NCBI RefSeq assembly: GCF_020873895.1
Contig: NZ_JAHWGT010000051.1
Span: 1 to 35,810, forward strand
Length of the DNA stretch: 35,810 nucleotides
Source: Streptomyces sp. DH12
GTDB lineage: Bacteria; Actinomycetota; Actinomycetes; Streptomycetales; Streptomycetaceae
Direction of reading: 5' to 3'
Under the pieces are notes generated by a model that saw only the letters and a program-made list of their open reading frames with translations, was not told where the DNA came from and made no database searches. Position numbers and translations under genes: made by a program. Position 1 is the stretch's first letter, and each line of letters opens with the position of its first letter. This document shows, piece by piece, positions 24,943 to 32,303 of this stretch.

Positions 24943-25581
24943 TCAGCGACGCGCCGGGACGCCCGTCAGGGCGGTGACCACGGGGTCCAGCGCCTGGTTG
25001 ATCTCGTCGCCGACCGAGCGGAAGAAGGTGATCGGCGCACCGTACGGGTCGTTCACCTCGTCCGCCTCGGCGCTGGGCGCCAGCAGCCAGCCGCGCAGCG
25101 CGGCCGCCGCCTGCACCAGCGCGTGGGCGCGCGCGACCACCCCGTCGGACTCCGGGTCCGGCAGGGTCGTGGGGTCTATGGCCCTCACGAGGCGGGTGAA
25201 CTCCTTCAGGGTGAAGGTGCGCAGGCCCGCGCTGTGGCCCATCGAGATGACCTGGGCGCGGTGGTCGCGCGTCGCCGTGAGGACCAGGTCGGCGCGGACG
25301 ACGTGCTCGTCGATCAGCTCGCGGCCCGTGAAGCCGCTCGCGTCGGCGCCGAAGTCCGCGAGGACCGTCTCGGCGTTCGCCTCCATCGGCGCGCCCTCGT
25401 GCCCCCAGGTCCCCGCGCTCTCCACGACGAGCCCGCCGCCCAGCGGGTCGCCCAGGCGGTCGCACAGGGCATGCCGGGTCAGCCGCTCGGTGATCGGCGA
25501 GCGGCACACGTTGCCGGTGCTGACGTGGAGGATGCGGAACGTACTCGCCGTGCCTATGCCACGCCCCTCAGGGGCCGTCAA
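24943..25581 (-). CDS. Low-molecular-weight protein tyrosine phosphatase homologue lacking the catalytic Cys
   Basis: This 212-residue protein has the LMW-PTP fold. The P-loop, normally V-C-x-G-N-x-C-R-S-P, reads HVSTGNVCRSP: the nucleophilic Cys is Ser21 (codon AGC, 25519-25521), while the P-loop Arg27, Ser28 and the later DPYG motif with the general acid Asp are retained. Cys-to-Ser LMW-PTPs are classically inactive but still bind phosphotyrosine. The C-terminus is longer than the usual ~150 residues. The start is TTG 25581, which overlaps the tsaC stop (TTGA) and has GAGGTGG upstream, so it is translationally coupled. It sits between tsaC and glyA, near a wecA-like gene. Likely a binding or regulatory protein, by inference. 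Confidence 0.88.
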   Translation of the reverse strand: MTAPEGRGIGTASTFRILHVSTGNVCRSPITERLTRHALCDRLGDPLGGGLVVESAGTWGHEGAPMEANAETVLADFGADASGFTGRELIDEHVVRADLVLTATRDHRAQVISMGHSAGLRTFTLKEFTRLVRAIDPTTLPDPESDGVVARAHALVQAAAALRGWLLAPSAEADEVNDPYGAPITFFRSVGDEINQALDPVVTALTGVPARR

Positions 25582-26225
25582 TTGGCCACCTCGAGGTCGG
25601 GCACGACCTTGCGCAGCTCGTCCGCGGAGAGGGCGCCGGCGCGCAGCAGGACGGGCACGTCCCGGGTGACGTCGACGATGGAGGAGGGGACGATGCCGGG
25701 GGTCGGGCCGCCGTCCAGGTAGACCGAGACGGAGTCGCCGAGCATGCCCTGCGCGGCGTCGCAGTCCTCGGGGGCCGGGTGGCCGGTGAGGTTGGCGGAG
25801 GAGACGGCCATGGGGCCGACCTCGGTGAGCAGCTCGATGGCCACCGGGTGCAGCGGCATCCGGACGGCGACCGTGCCGCGCGTGTCGCCGAGGTCCCACT
25901 GGAGGGACGGCTGGTGCCGGGCGACCAGTGTCAGGGCGCCCGGCCAGAAGGCGTCGACCAGCTCCCAGGCCTGCTCGGAGAAGTCGGTGACCAGGCCGTG
26001 CAGGGTGTTGGGCGAGCCGATGAGGACGGGCGTCGGCATGTTCCTGCCGCGGCCCTTGGCGTCCAGCAGGTCCGCGACGGCCTCCGGGCTGAAGGCGTCC
26101 GCGCCGATGCCGTAGACGGTGTCCGTCGGCAGCACGACGAGCTCGCCGCGGCGGACGGCGGACGTGGCCTCGCGCAGGCCCGTCGTGCGGTCGGTCGCGT
26201 CGTTGCAGTCGTATCGCCGTGCCAT
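25578..26225 (-). CDS. tsaC: L-threonylcarbamoyladenylate synthase (TsaC/YrdC type)
   Basis: This 215-residue enzyme makes threonylcarbamoyl-AMP from threonine, bicarbonate and ATP, the first step of the tRNA t6A37 modification. The motif VLPTDTVYGIGADAF, the KGRGRNMPTPVLIG loop and SSANLTGHP are those of the YrdC domain. The short length indicates a TsaC-type protein without a large Sua5 C-terminal domain. ATG 26225 follows AAGGAGG by 7 nt. A seven-codon minicistron (26225-26245) ends with TGA overlapping this ATG. It lies 58 nt downstream of prmC in the translation-related cluster. Confidence 0.95.
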   Translation of the reverse strand: MARRYDCNDATDRTTGLREATSAVRRGELVVLPTDTVYGIGADAFSPEAVADLLDAKGRGRNMPTPVLIGSPNTLHGLVTDFSEQAWELVDAFWPGALTLVARHQPSLQWDLGDTRGTVAVRMPLHPVAIELLTEVGPMAVSSANLTGHPAPEDCDAAQGMLGDSVSVYLDGGPTPGIVPSSIVDVTRDVPVLLRAGALSADELRKVVPDLEVAN

Positions 26226-26245
26226 CAGCGGGCCTCCTTGTTCAT
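26225..26245 (-). CDS. Minicistron overlapping the tsaC start
   Basis: Six codons (MNKEAR) followed by TGA, whose A is the first base of the tsaC ATG. Its own codons AAG GAG GCC form the tsaC Shine-Dalgarno. It may be a coincidence of the binding site rather than a translated leader. Confidence 0.2.
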   Translation of the reverse strand: MNKEAR

Positions 26246-26283
26246 GGTCACTCGGTCGTTCCCCGGCCCCGTGGTCCGCGCGG

Positions 26284-27165
26284 TCACGGCGTGGCCTTGC
26301 GGGCGGTCGCGAATCGGGGACGGTTGTTGAGGTCGGGGTGGTCGGCGGCGTCCACCCAGCCGGCCTCCTCGTTGAAGATCCACGGCACCTGGCCGCCCTG
26401 CGTGTCGGCGTGCTCGACGACGACGAGGCCGCCGGGCCGCAGCAGCCGGTGCGCGGTGCGCTCGATCCCGCGGATGACGTCCAGGCCGTCCTCGCCGGAG
26501 AACAGGGCCATGTCGGGGTCGTGGTCGCGGGCCTCGGGCGCCACGTACTCCCACTCGGTGAGCGGGATGTACGGCGGGTTGGAGATGACCAGGTCGACCT
26601 GGCCGTCCAGCTCCGGCAGGGCCGTCAGGGCGTCGCCGTGGTGCACGGTGACCCTGCTGCCCTCGGCGTTGCGCCGGGTCCACACCAGGGCGTCCTCGGA
26701 CAGCTCCACGGCGTGCACGCGGGAGCGCGGCACCTCCTGGGCCATGGCGAGCGCGATGGCGCCGGAGCCGGAGCACAGGTCGACGATGAGCGGCTCGACG
26801 ACGTCCATGGCCCGTACGGCGTCTATCGCCCAGCCGACGACGGACTCGGTCTCGGGGCGGGGCACGAAGACGCCGGGCCCGACCTGGAGCTCCAGGTACC
26901 GGAAGAACGCCCGCCCGGTGATGTGCTGGAGCGGCTCGCGGGCCTCGCGCCGGGCGACGGCCTCCCAGTAGCGGGCGTCGAAGTCGGCGTCCTTGACGCG
27001 GTGGAGCTCGCCCCGCTTGACGCCGTGGACGAACGCGGCGAGCTCCTCCGCGTCGAAGCGCGGCGAGGGCACGCCCGCGTCGGCCAGCCGCTGGGTGGCC
27101 TGGGCCACCTCGGCAAGCAGCACACTGCGGGGGCTTGGGGGTCGCCCCCCAAAATGTTGCTGCAC
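26284..27165 (-). CDS. prmC: Peptide chain release factor N5-glutamine methyltransferase
   Basis: PrmC (HemK) methylates the Gln of the GGQ motif of release factors using SAM. The 293-residue protein has the N-terminal helical substrate-recognition domain and a Rossmann methyltransferase domain with IVDLCSGSGAIALAMA as the SAM loop and ISNPPYIPL as the catalytic NPPY motif. GTG 27165 follows GGAGGA by 5 nt. The first 14 codons run through a GC palindrome and encode VQQHFGGRPPSPRS, which is not family-like; homology begins at VLLAEVAQATQ, so an element has apparently replaced the original start. GTG 27123 is an alternative without a binding site. The gene lies 52 bp after prfA, its substrate gene. 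Confidence 0.93.
   Translation of the reverse strand: MQQHFGGRPPSPRSVLLAEVAQATQRLADAGVPSPRFDAEELAAFVHGVKRGELHRVKDADFDARYWEAVARREAREPLQHITGRAFFRYLELQVGPGVFVPRPETESVVGWAIDAVRAMDVVEPLIVDLCSGSGAIALAMAQEVPRSRVHAVELSEDALVWTRRNAEGSRVTVHHGDALTALPELDGQVDLVISNPPYIPLTEWEYVAPEARDHDPDMALFSGEDGLDVIRGIERTAHRLLRPGGLVVVEHADTQGGQVPWIFNEEAGWVDAADHPDLNNRPRFATARKATP
27127..27156 (-). repeat. GC palindrome element in the prmC 5' end
   Basis: On the minus strand it reads ATTTTGGGGGGCGACCCCCA then AGCCCCC; TTGGGGG pairs with CCCCCAA. It matches the atpA-leader element in layout, including the TGCAG-like flank and the trailing C-run. Confidence 0.75.
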
Positions 27166-27217
27166 GCTGGTCCTCCGGGCTGAGCGGGTGCGGGTGTGCG
27201 GGTGGTGCGGACGCGGG

Positions 27218-28297
27218 TTACTGGGCGGCGGCGAGCTTCGCGGCGGAGTCGGCGTCGACACACGCCTGGATCACCGCGTCGAGCTCCCCGTCGAGCACCT
27301 GGTCCAAGTTGTACGCCTTGAAGCCGACCCGGTGGTCCGAGATCCGGTTTTCCGGGTAGTTGTACGTCCGGATCTTCTCGGACCGGTCGACGGTGCGCAC
27401 CTGGCTGCGGCGCGCGTCGGCGGCGTTCTTCTCCGCCTCCTCCTGGGCGGCGGCGAGCAGCCGGGACCGCAGGATGCGCATGGCCTGCTCCTTGTTCTGG
27501 AGCTGGCTCTTCTCGTTCTGGCAGGAGGCGACGATGCCGGTCGGCAGGTGGGTGATGCGGACTGCGGAGTCGGTGGTGTTGACCGACTGGCCGCCGGGGC
27601 CGGAGGACCGGTAGACGTCGATGCGCAGGTCGTTGGCGTGGATCTCGACGTCGATCTCCTCCGCCTCGGGGGTGACGAGGACACCGGCGGCGGAGGTGTG
27701 GATGCGGCCCTGCGACTCGGTGGCGGGCACGCGCTGCACGCGGTGCACCCCGCCCTCGTACTTCAGCCGCGCCCAGACGCCCTGGCCGGGCTCGGTGGCG
27801 CCGTTGCCGCCCTTGGTCTTCACGGCGACCTGGACGTCCTTGTAGCCGCCCAGCTCGGACTCGGTGGCGTCGATGATCTCGGTCTTCCAGCCGACCCGCT
27901 CGGCGTACCGCAGGTACATGCGCAGGAGGTCGCCGGCGAACAGGGCGGACTCGTCGCCGCCCGCACCGGCCTTGATCTCCAGGATGACGTCCTTGTCGTC
28001 GCTGGGGTCGCGCGGAACGAGCAGCAGCCGCAGCTTCTCGGTCAGCTCGGCGCGCTGCTTCTCCAGCTCCTTGACCTCGGCGGCGAAGTCCGGGTCGGCG
28101 GCGGCGTACTCGCGCGCGGTCTCGATGTCCTCGCCGGTCTGCTTCCAGGAGCGGTACGTGCCGACGATGGGGGTCAGCTCGGCGTAGCGCTTGTTGAGCT
28201 TGCGGGCGTTCGCCTGGTCGGCGTGGACCGAAGGGTCGGCAAGCTTCTTCTCCAGGTCGGCGTGCTCGCCGACCAGTTCCTCGACCGCCTCGAACAT
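27218..28297 (-). CDS. prfA: Peptide chain release factor 1
   Basis: This 359-residue release factor ends translation at UAA and UAG. It carries the stop-codon recognition motif PAT in [14 protein letters not shown] and the peptidyl-hydrolase motif GGQ in [17 protein letters not shown] 28297 begins [16 protein letters not shown] and follows CAGGAG at normal spacing; the frame opens upstream without family similarity. It lies 103 bp after rpmE and immediately before prmC, the methyltransferase that modifies its GGQ Gln. Confidence 0.98.
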   Translation of the reverse strand: MFEAVEELVGEHADLEKKLADPSVHADQANARKLNKRYAELTPIVGTYRSWKQTGEDIETAREYAAADPDFAAEVKELEKQRAELTEKLRLLLVPRDPSDDKDVILEIKAGAGGDESALFAGDLLRMYLRYAERVGWKTEIIDATESELGGYKDVQVAVKTKGGNGATEPGQGVWARLKYEGGVHRVQRVPATESQGRIHTSAAGVLVTPEAEEIDVEIHANDLRIDVYRSSGPGGQSVNTTDSAVRITHLPTGIVASCQNEKSQLQNKEQAMRILRSRLLAAAQEEAEKNAADARRSQVRTVDRSEKIRTYNYPENRISDHRVGFKAYNLDQVLDGELDAVIQACVDADSAAKLAAAQ

Positions 28298-28400
28298 CGG
28301 GTGCTCCTGGTATCGCTGAATGGCTGCTGTGGAAGACGGCAAAGCGCCGGTCCCGGCCGCCCCGGGACGCGGGGCGGGCGGAGACCGGCGCAGTGGCTCG

Positions 28401-28625
28401 CTACTTGGAGGAGCCGGCAGCCTTCTTGCCGAAGCGGGCCTCGAAGCGGGCCACGCGGCCACCGGTGTCGAGGATCTTCTGCTTGCCCGTGTAGAACGGG
28501 TGGCACTCGGAGCAGACCTCGGCGCGGATGTTGCCGCCGTCGATCGTGCTGCGGGTGGTGAACGACGCGCCACAGGTGCAGCTGACCTGGGTCTCGACGT
28601 ACTCGGGGTGGATGTCGCGCTTCAA
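28401..28625 (-). CDS. rpmE: 50S ribosomal protein L31 (zinc-binding form)
   Basis: This 74-residue protein is the C+ form of L31, with the four zinc ligands Cys16, Cys18, Cys38 and Cys41 (SCTC and CSEC). The N-terminus [12 protein letters not shown] and [17 protein letters not shown] are typical. ATG 28625 follows AGGAG. An exact SigR-type promoter lies about 105 bp upstream; L31 is among the known SigR targets in S. coelicolor, linking it to thiol-oxidative stress. Confidence 0.98.
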   Translation of the reverse strand: MKRDIHPEYVETQVSCTCGASFTTRSTIDGGNIRAEVCSECHPFYTGKQKILDTGGRVARFEARFGKKAAGSSK

Positions 28626-28728
28626 GGTGTCTCCTAGTTTCGGGAGGGCTCCGGGTCGCAGGCGCGGGATGCGGATGCGTGAACCGGGGCCGACGTACCA
28701 GTCTGCCAGGACTGGCCGTATCTCCCAA

Positions 28729-28755
28729 AACCGGGGTGGGGGGCCAGGTATTCCC
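28729..28755 (-). promoter_or_regulatory. SigR-type promoter of rpmE
   Basis: On the minus strand GGGAAT (28750-28755) and GTT (28729-28731) are separated by exactly 18 bp, the SigR consensus GGAAT-N18-GTT of Streptomyces. The predicted leader is about 95 nt. Confidence 0.8.
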
Positions 28756-28783
28756 CCGCCCCGGGACCCCGCCTCCCGACCGC

Positions 28784-28843
28784 CGCCCCTCCGGTCGGCC
28801 GCCCCTCCGGTCGGCCGGTCCCCCGGGGCGGCCGGTCCCCCGG
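28784..28843. repeat. Short tandem repeats after the LCP gene
   Basis: Two adjacent 16-bp copies (CGCCCCTCCGGTCGGC, 28784-28815) are followed by two 14-bp copies (GGCCGGTCCCCCGG, 28813-28826 and 28830-28843). They lie between the LCP stop and the rpmE promoter and can fold into GC stems, so they may act in LCP termination. Confidence 0.75.
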
Positions 28844-28872
28844 CCCCGGGGTGCGGCCCCCGGGCGGGGCCG

Positions 28873-29961
28873 TCAGCGGACGACGTCCGCGGCCTGGCCG
28901 GTGGCGGCGTCCTCGGTGGCCGCGGCCGGGACGGGCCGGTCCTCGCGCAGGGCGTTCCACACCTGCTGGGCCTGCACGTCGAGGGGGACGACGCGGTTGG
29001 GGTCGACCCGGTCGTACTCCACCGGCAGCGTGATCATGTGGACGTCCTCGGCGCCGAGGCCGGCCAGGCCGCCCGCGAAGTCGGCGAGCTCCTTGACGGA
29101 GTCGAGTTCCGAGTCGGGGGTGATCGCGCGGGTGGCGGTGTCGGCGACGCTCCACAGCTTCTGCGGGCTGGTGAGCACGCCGACGCGCTTGACCTGCTCG
29201 ATGAAGGCCTTGATGAAGGACTGCTGGAGCTGGATGCGGCCGAGGTCGCTCTGGTCGCCGACGCCCTTGCGGGTGCGGACCAGGCCGAGGGCCTGCTCGC
29301 CGTCGAGGGTGTGGGTGCCGGCGGCGAGGTCGAGGTGGCTGCTGCCGTCCTTGATGGGCCGCGTGGTGGTGACCTGCACCCCGCCGAGTTCGTCGATCAG
29401 CTCCTTGAAGCCGGTGAAGTCGACCTCGACGTAGTGGTCCATGCGGATGCCGGACAGCCGCTCGACGGTCCTGACGGCGCAGGCGGGGCCGCCGACCTCG
29501 TAGGCGGTGTTGAACATCGCGCGGTACTCGGCGGGCAGCTTCCGGCCGTCGCGGGCGGTGCACTCGGGGCGGGTGACGAGCGTGTCGCGCGGGATGGAGA
29601 CGACGCTGGCCTTGCGGCGGCCCTCGTAGAGGTGGACGATCATCGCCGTGTCGGAGCGGGCGGCGCCCTCGTCGCGGCCGTACGCGGCGTTGGCGCCGGA
29701 GCGGGAGTCGGAGCCGAGGACCAGGAGGTCCATGGACCCGTCGTCGATGTCCTTCGGCCGGTCGCCGCCGAGCTGGGTGTTGATGTCGACGCTCTCGATG
29801 TTGCCGTCGAGCTTGGCGTAGGCGAGGCCGAGGCCGCCCCCGCCGAGCACCACCAGTCCGGCGAGCGACCAGGCGAGCACGGTCAGTCCCCGTCTCGCGC
29901 CCGGCCCGCCGCGCCGGCGCCCGCCCTCCGCTATTCGGCCGCCCGTGTCCTGCTCGCCCAT
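28873..29961 (-). CDS. LytR-CpsA-Psr (LCP) family cell-wall glycopolymer ligase
   Basis: This 362-residue membrane-anchored protein transfers lipid-linked glycopolymers, such as teichoic acids, to peptidoglycan. A basic N-terminus ([10 protein letters not shown]) precedes one membrane helix (residues about 25-48). The extracellular LCP domain shows [22 protein letters not shown] and VSIPRDTLV, with the conserved Asp and Arg residues that bind the polyprenyl pyrophosphate head. ATG 29961 follows GAGGA. A candidate ECF-sigma promoter lies at 30030-30058. Its possible donor pathway begins with a WecA-like enzyme, which is encoded further along the same block. Confidence 0.93.
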   Translation of the reverse strand: MGEQDTGGRIAEGGRRRGGPGARRGLTVLAWSLAGLVVLGGGGLGLAYAKLDGNIESVDINTQLGGDRPKDIDDGSMDLLVLGSDSRSGANAAYGRDEGAARSDTAMIVHLYEGRRKASVVSIPRDTLVTRPECTARDGRKLPAEYRAMFNTAYEVGGPACAVRTVERLSGIRMDHYVEVDFTGFKELIDELGGVQVTTTRPIKDGSSHLDLAAGTHTLDGEQALGLVRTRKGVGDQSDLGRIQLQQSFIKAFIEQVKRVGVLTSPQKLWSVADTATRAITPDSELDSVKELADFAGGLAGLGAEDVHMITLPVEYDRVDPNRVVPLDVQAQQVWNALREDRPVPAAATEDAATGQAADVVR

Positions 29962-30029
29962 GGTGTCCTCAGCTCTCCCTCGGGCCCGTGCGCCCCCGAG
30001 GGTCCTCCTGACGGGTGACGGGCATCCGG

Positions 30030-30058
30030 TCAGACGGCGGAGGACCGGAAAGGGTTGC
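30030..30058 (-). promoter_or_regulatory. Candidate ECF-sigma promoter of the LCP gene
   Basis: On the minus strand GCAACC (30053-30058) is followed after 17-18 bp by a TCTGA (30030-30034), resembling ECF/SigE-type promoters (AAC -35, TCTGA -10). The predicted leader is about 60 nt. The spacing is about 1 bp longer than ideal. Confidence 0.35.
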
Positions 30059-30158
30059 ACAGACTCCGCGGGGCCCCGTGCGGCGGCCGGGCACGCGTGT
30101 GCCCGCCGTGCGGGCGGCACGGCGGGCACGAGGGCCCTTCGAGGCCGTCACCCGGTCA

Positions 30159-30266
30159 CGGCCCGCTCCGGCGCCCTGTGGGCGACCGGAGCGGGCCGCG
30201 AGGGGCCCGGCGCGGCCCGCTCCGGCGCCCTGTGGGCGACCGGAGCGGGCCGCGAGGGGCCCGGCG
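30159..30266 (-). terminator. Two identical tandem terminators of the protease gene
   Basis: Two perfect 54-bp copies (30159-30212 and 30213-30266) each hold a 13-bp stem CGGCCCGCTCCGG/CCGGAGCGGGCCG, extended inward by CGCCC/GGGCG around the loop TGT with one bulged A. The first hairpin in mRNA order begins about 25 nt after the protease stop. Confidence 0.88.
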
Positions 30267-30277
30267 GGCCCAGGCGG

Positions 30278-32053
30278 TCAGCCGAAGAGGTTGAACGCGT
30301 TCCAGCCGCCGCCGACCTTGACGCGCGTGCCGAACGGCGCCGTCGCGGAGCCGCGGCCGGGGTAGAACCACAGCACGCCCGCCGAGTCGCGGACCAGCAG
30401 GTCGGCCCGGCCGTCGCCGCTCATGTCGCCGGTGCCGACGTACGCGGTGAAGTTCCAGCCGCTCTTGCCGGCGAGGACGCGGGCGGAGAACGGCGCCGAG
30501 GCGGTGCCGCGGCCCGGGTACAGCCACAGGCGGCCGGAGGTGTCGCGGGCCAGCATGTCGGCCTTGCCGTCGCCGGTGTACTCGCCCTTGCCGGTGATGG
30601 TCATGACGCTCCAGCCGGAGCCCACGCTGACGCGGGCGCCGAAGCGGCCGTCACCGCGGCCCGGGTACAGCCACAGGTACCCCTTATTGTCCTGCGCGAC
30701 CAGGTCGGGCAGGCCGTCGCCGGAGAGGTCGCCGGGGACGAGGATGTTCTTCATCGCGCCCCAGCCGGAGCCGATGGTGTACTCGTCGGAGCCGTCGAGG
30801 TCGAAGCCCTTCAGGACGCCGCCGTTGGTGCGGAGCAGGTAGCCCTGGTATCCGTCCCGGTCGAGGTCGGCCTGGCGGACCAGGTTGTAGGCGCTGAAGT
30901 CGCCGAGGTACTTCCGGCCGCCGAGGGTGGTGCCGCGGGAGTAGTACTCCCACGCCGCGCCCGCGCTGGTGCGGGCGAAGAGGTCGGCGCGGCCGTCGAA
31001 GTCGAGGTCCGTGTCGTCGATCCGCGCGTTGACCTGGCCGACGTACGTGCTGGTCTTGGTGTAGACGCTGTACGCGCCCGTCGCGACGCAGTCCTGGACG
31101 CCCCAGGAGACGACGCCCGCGACGCGGCCGCCGACGACGAGCGGGCCGCCGGAGTCGCCGTTGCACGGGGAGACCGTGCCGGCGTCCTGACCGGTGGCGG
31201 GGTTGCCGGCGCAGGCCATCTGGCCCGCGACGAACTCGCCGCCGTAGTACGACGCGCAGGACGCGTCGGACCGCATGGGGACGACGGCCTTCTTCAGCGT
31301 CTGCGAGCCGTCCTGGCTGGTGGAGCTGGTGCGGCCCCAGCCGTAGACGGTGGCGGAGGTGCCCGCCGCGTACGACGCGGTGTCGCCGCTCTGCGTGAGC
31401 TGGAGCGTCTTGTACGGCATCGCGTCGAACAGGGTGAGCACGGCTATGTCGCCGCCGGTCAGCGAGGCGTCGTCGTACGTGGCGCTCATCCACTGGCGCT
31501 CGACGCCCGTGAGGCGCCCGCCGTGCAGGTCGATACCGGTGGCGGTCTCCGTGGGCATCTCGCCGGTGCCGGCGACGACCGCGCCGTTCGCCGCCCAGTC
31601 CAGGCCGTACACGCAGTGCGCGGCGGTGAGGACCTTGTTCGGGGCGACGAGGGAGCCGCCGCAGAAGAAGCCCTCGTCGTCGGCCTCGGTGGTCGTGCCC
31701 TTGTCGTCGTAGTAGTGCAGCTGCACCATCCACGGCGCCTCGGTGATGGCGGCCTTGGTGCCGCCGATGATGTACGACTCCTTGACGCCGGAGCCGCCGT
31801 CCCGCTCGGACTCCTGCTTCCGCTCGGGGGCGGTGTCGGCCTCGCCGTCGCCGAGGTCGGCGACCGAGCCCTCGACGCGGCCCAGCAGGTCCGTCGTGGA
31901 GGGGCGCTCGGCGCTCCGGGCGGTCGGCTTGGCCGGCCCGGGAGTCACGTCGGACGCCTGGGCGGGCGCGGCGCCGAGCAGCGCGCCGCCGAGGGCGAGC
32001 GCGGCGGCGGCCGCGGGGAGGGCGGTACGCGCCCTCCGCTGGGCAGATGTCAC
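30278..32053 (-). CDS. Secreted trypsin-like serine protease with FG-GAP/VCBS repeats
   Basis: This 591-residue exported protein has a signal peptide ending near APAQA-S (residue 33), a propeptide, and a trypsin-fold domain starting IIGGT at 95. The catalytic triad is visible: His146 in LTAAHC, Asp202 in GGDIAVL and Ser301 in NGDSGGPL. From about 345 to the end follow about five FG-GAP/VCBS-type repeats with Ca-binding-like loops (DFDGRADLFA, DLSGDGLPDLVAQD, YTGDGKADMLARD, DMSGDGRADLLVRD), predicted to form a beta-propeller for binding. GTG 32053 follows GAGAGGAG. It lies between rho and the LCP gene, isolated by terminators on both sides, so it is an independent unit. Confidence 0.92.
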   Translation of the reverse strand: MTSAQRRARTALPAAAAALALGGALLGAAPAQASDVTPGPAKPTARSAERPSTTDLLGRVEGSVADLGDGEADTAPERKQESERDGGSGVKESYIIGGTKAAITEAPWMVQLHYYDDKGTTTEADDEGFFCGGSLVAPNKVLTAAHCVYGLDWAANGAVVAGTGEMPTETATGIDLHGGRLTGVERQWMSATYDDASLTGGDIAVLTLFDAMPYKTLQLTQSGDTASYAAGTSATVYGWGRTSSTSQDGSQTLKKAVVPMRSDASCASYYGGEFVAGQMACAGNPATGQDAGTVSPCNGDSGGPLVVGGRVAGVVSWGVQDCVATGAYSVYTKTSTYVGQVNARIDDTDLDFDGRADLFARTSAGAAWEYYSRGTTLGGRKYLGDFSAYNLVRQADLDRDGYQGYLLRTNGGVLKGFDLDGSDEYTIGSGWGAMKNILVPGDLSGDGLPDLVAQDNKGYLWLYPGRGDGRFGARVSVGSGWSVMTITGKGEYTGDGKADMLARDTSGRLWLYPGRGTASAPFSARVLAGKSGWNFTAYVGTGDMSGDGRADLLVRDSAGVLWFYPGRGSATAPFGTRVKVGGGWNAFNLFG

Positions 32054-32189
32054 TCAGAACTCCTCTCGAGGTGTGCGGGGAGGAGTGCGAGTCACCGAGA
32101 CGCGCCGGTGGGCGGGTGGGTACGGGCCGGCCACACGACGGGGCGGGGCCGCCCGGCAGTTCAGGGCAGGGCTCCGCCTACTCAGTGGG

Positions 32190-32205
32190 CGTATTCGCCG
32201 ATACG
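32190..32205 (-). promoter_or_regulatory. Dyad upstream of the protease gene
   Basis: CGTAT-TCGCCG-ATACG is a 5-bp-arm dyad in the only AT-richer part of the protease upstream region. It could be an operator; no regulator or matching consensus is known to me. Confidence 0.3.
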
Positions 32206-32239
32206 TTCCCCCCCACTACGACGCGCTGATCGTACAACG

Positions 32240-32283
32240 CGCAACCGCCCCCCGGTCACCGAGGTGACCGGGGGGCGGTTGCG
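32240..32283 (-). terminator. rho terminator
   Basis: A perfect 21-bp stem (GCAACCGCCCCCCGGTCACC and its complement plus a closing C-G) with a 2-nt GA tip lies about 21 nt after the rho stop. Confidence 0.92.
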
Positions 32284-32303
32284 GGGTGCGGGCGGTGCCG
32301 GCG

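Larger units (their letters stand above)
29962..30277. other. Gap between protease and LCP genes
   Basis: No gene is supported in these 316 bp. The right part holds two identical terminator hairpins of the protease gene (30159-30266). The left part holds the LCP leader with an ECF-like promoter candidate, and the G/C-rich palindromic stretch GTGCCCGCCGTGCGGGC at 30100-30116. Confidence 0.6.
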
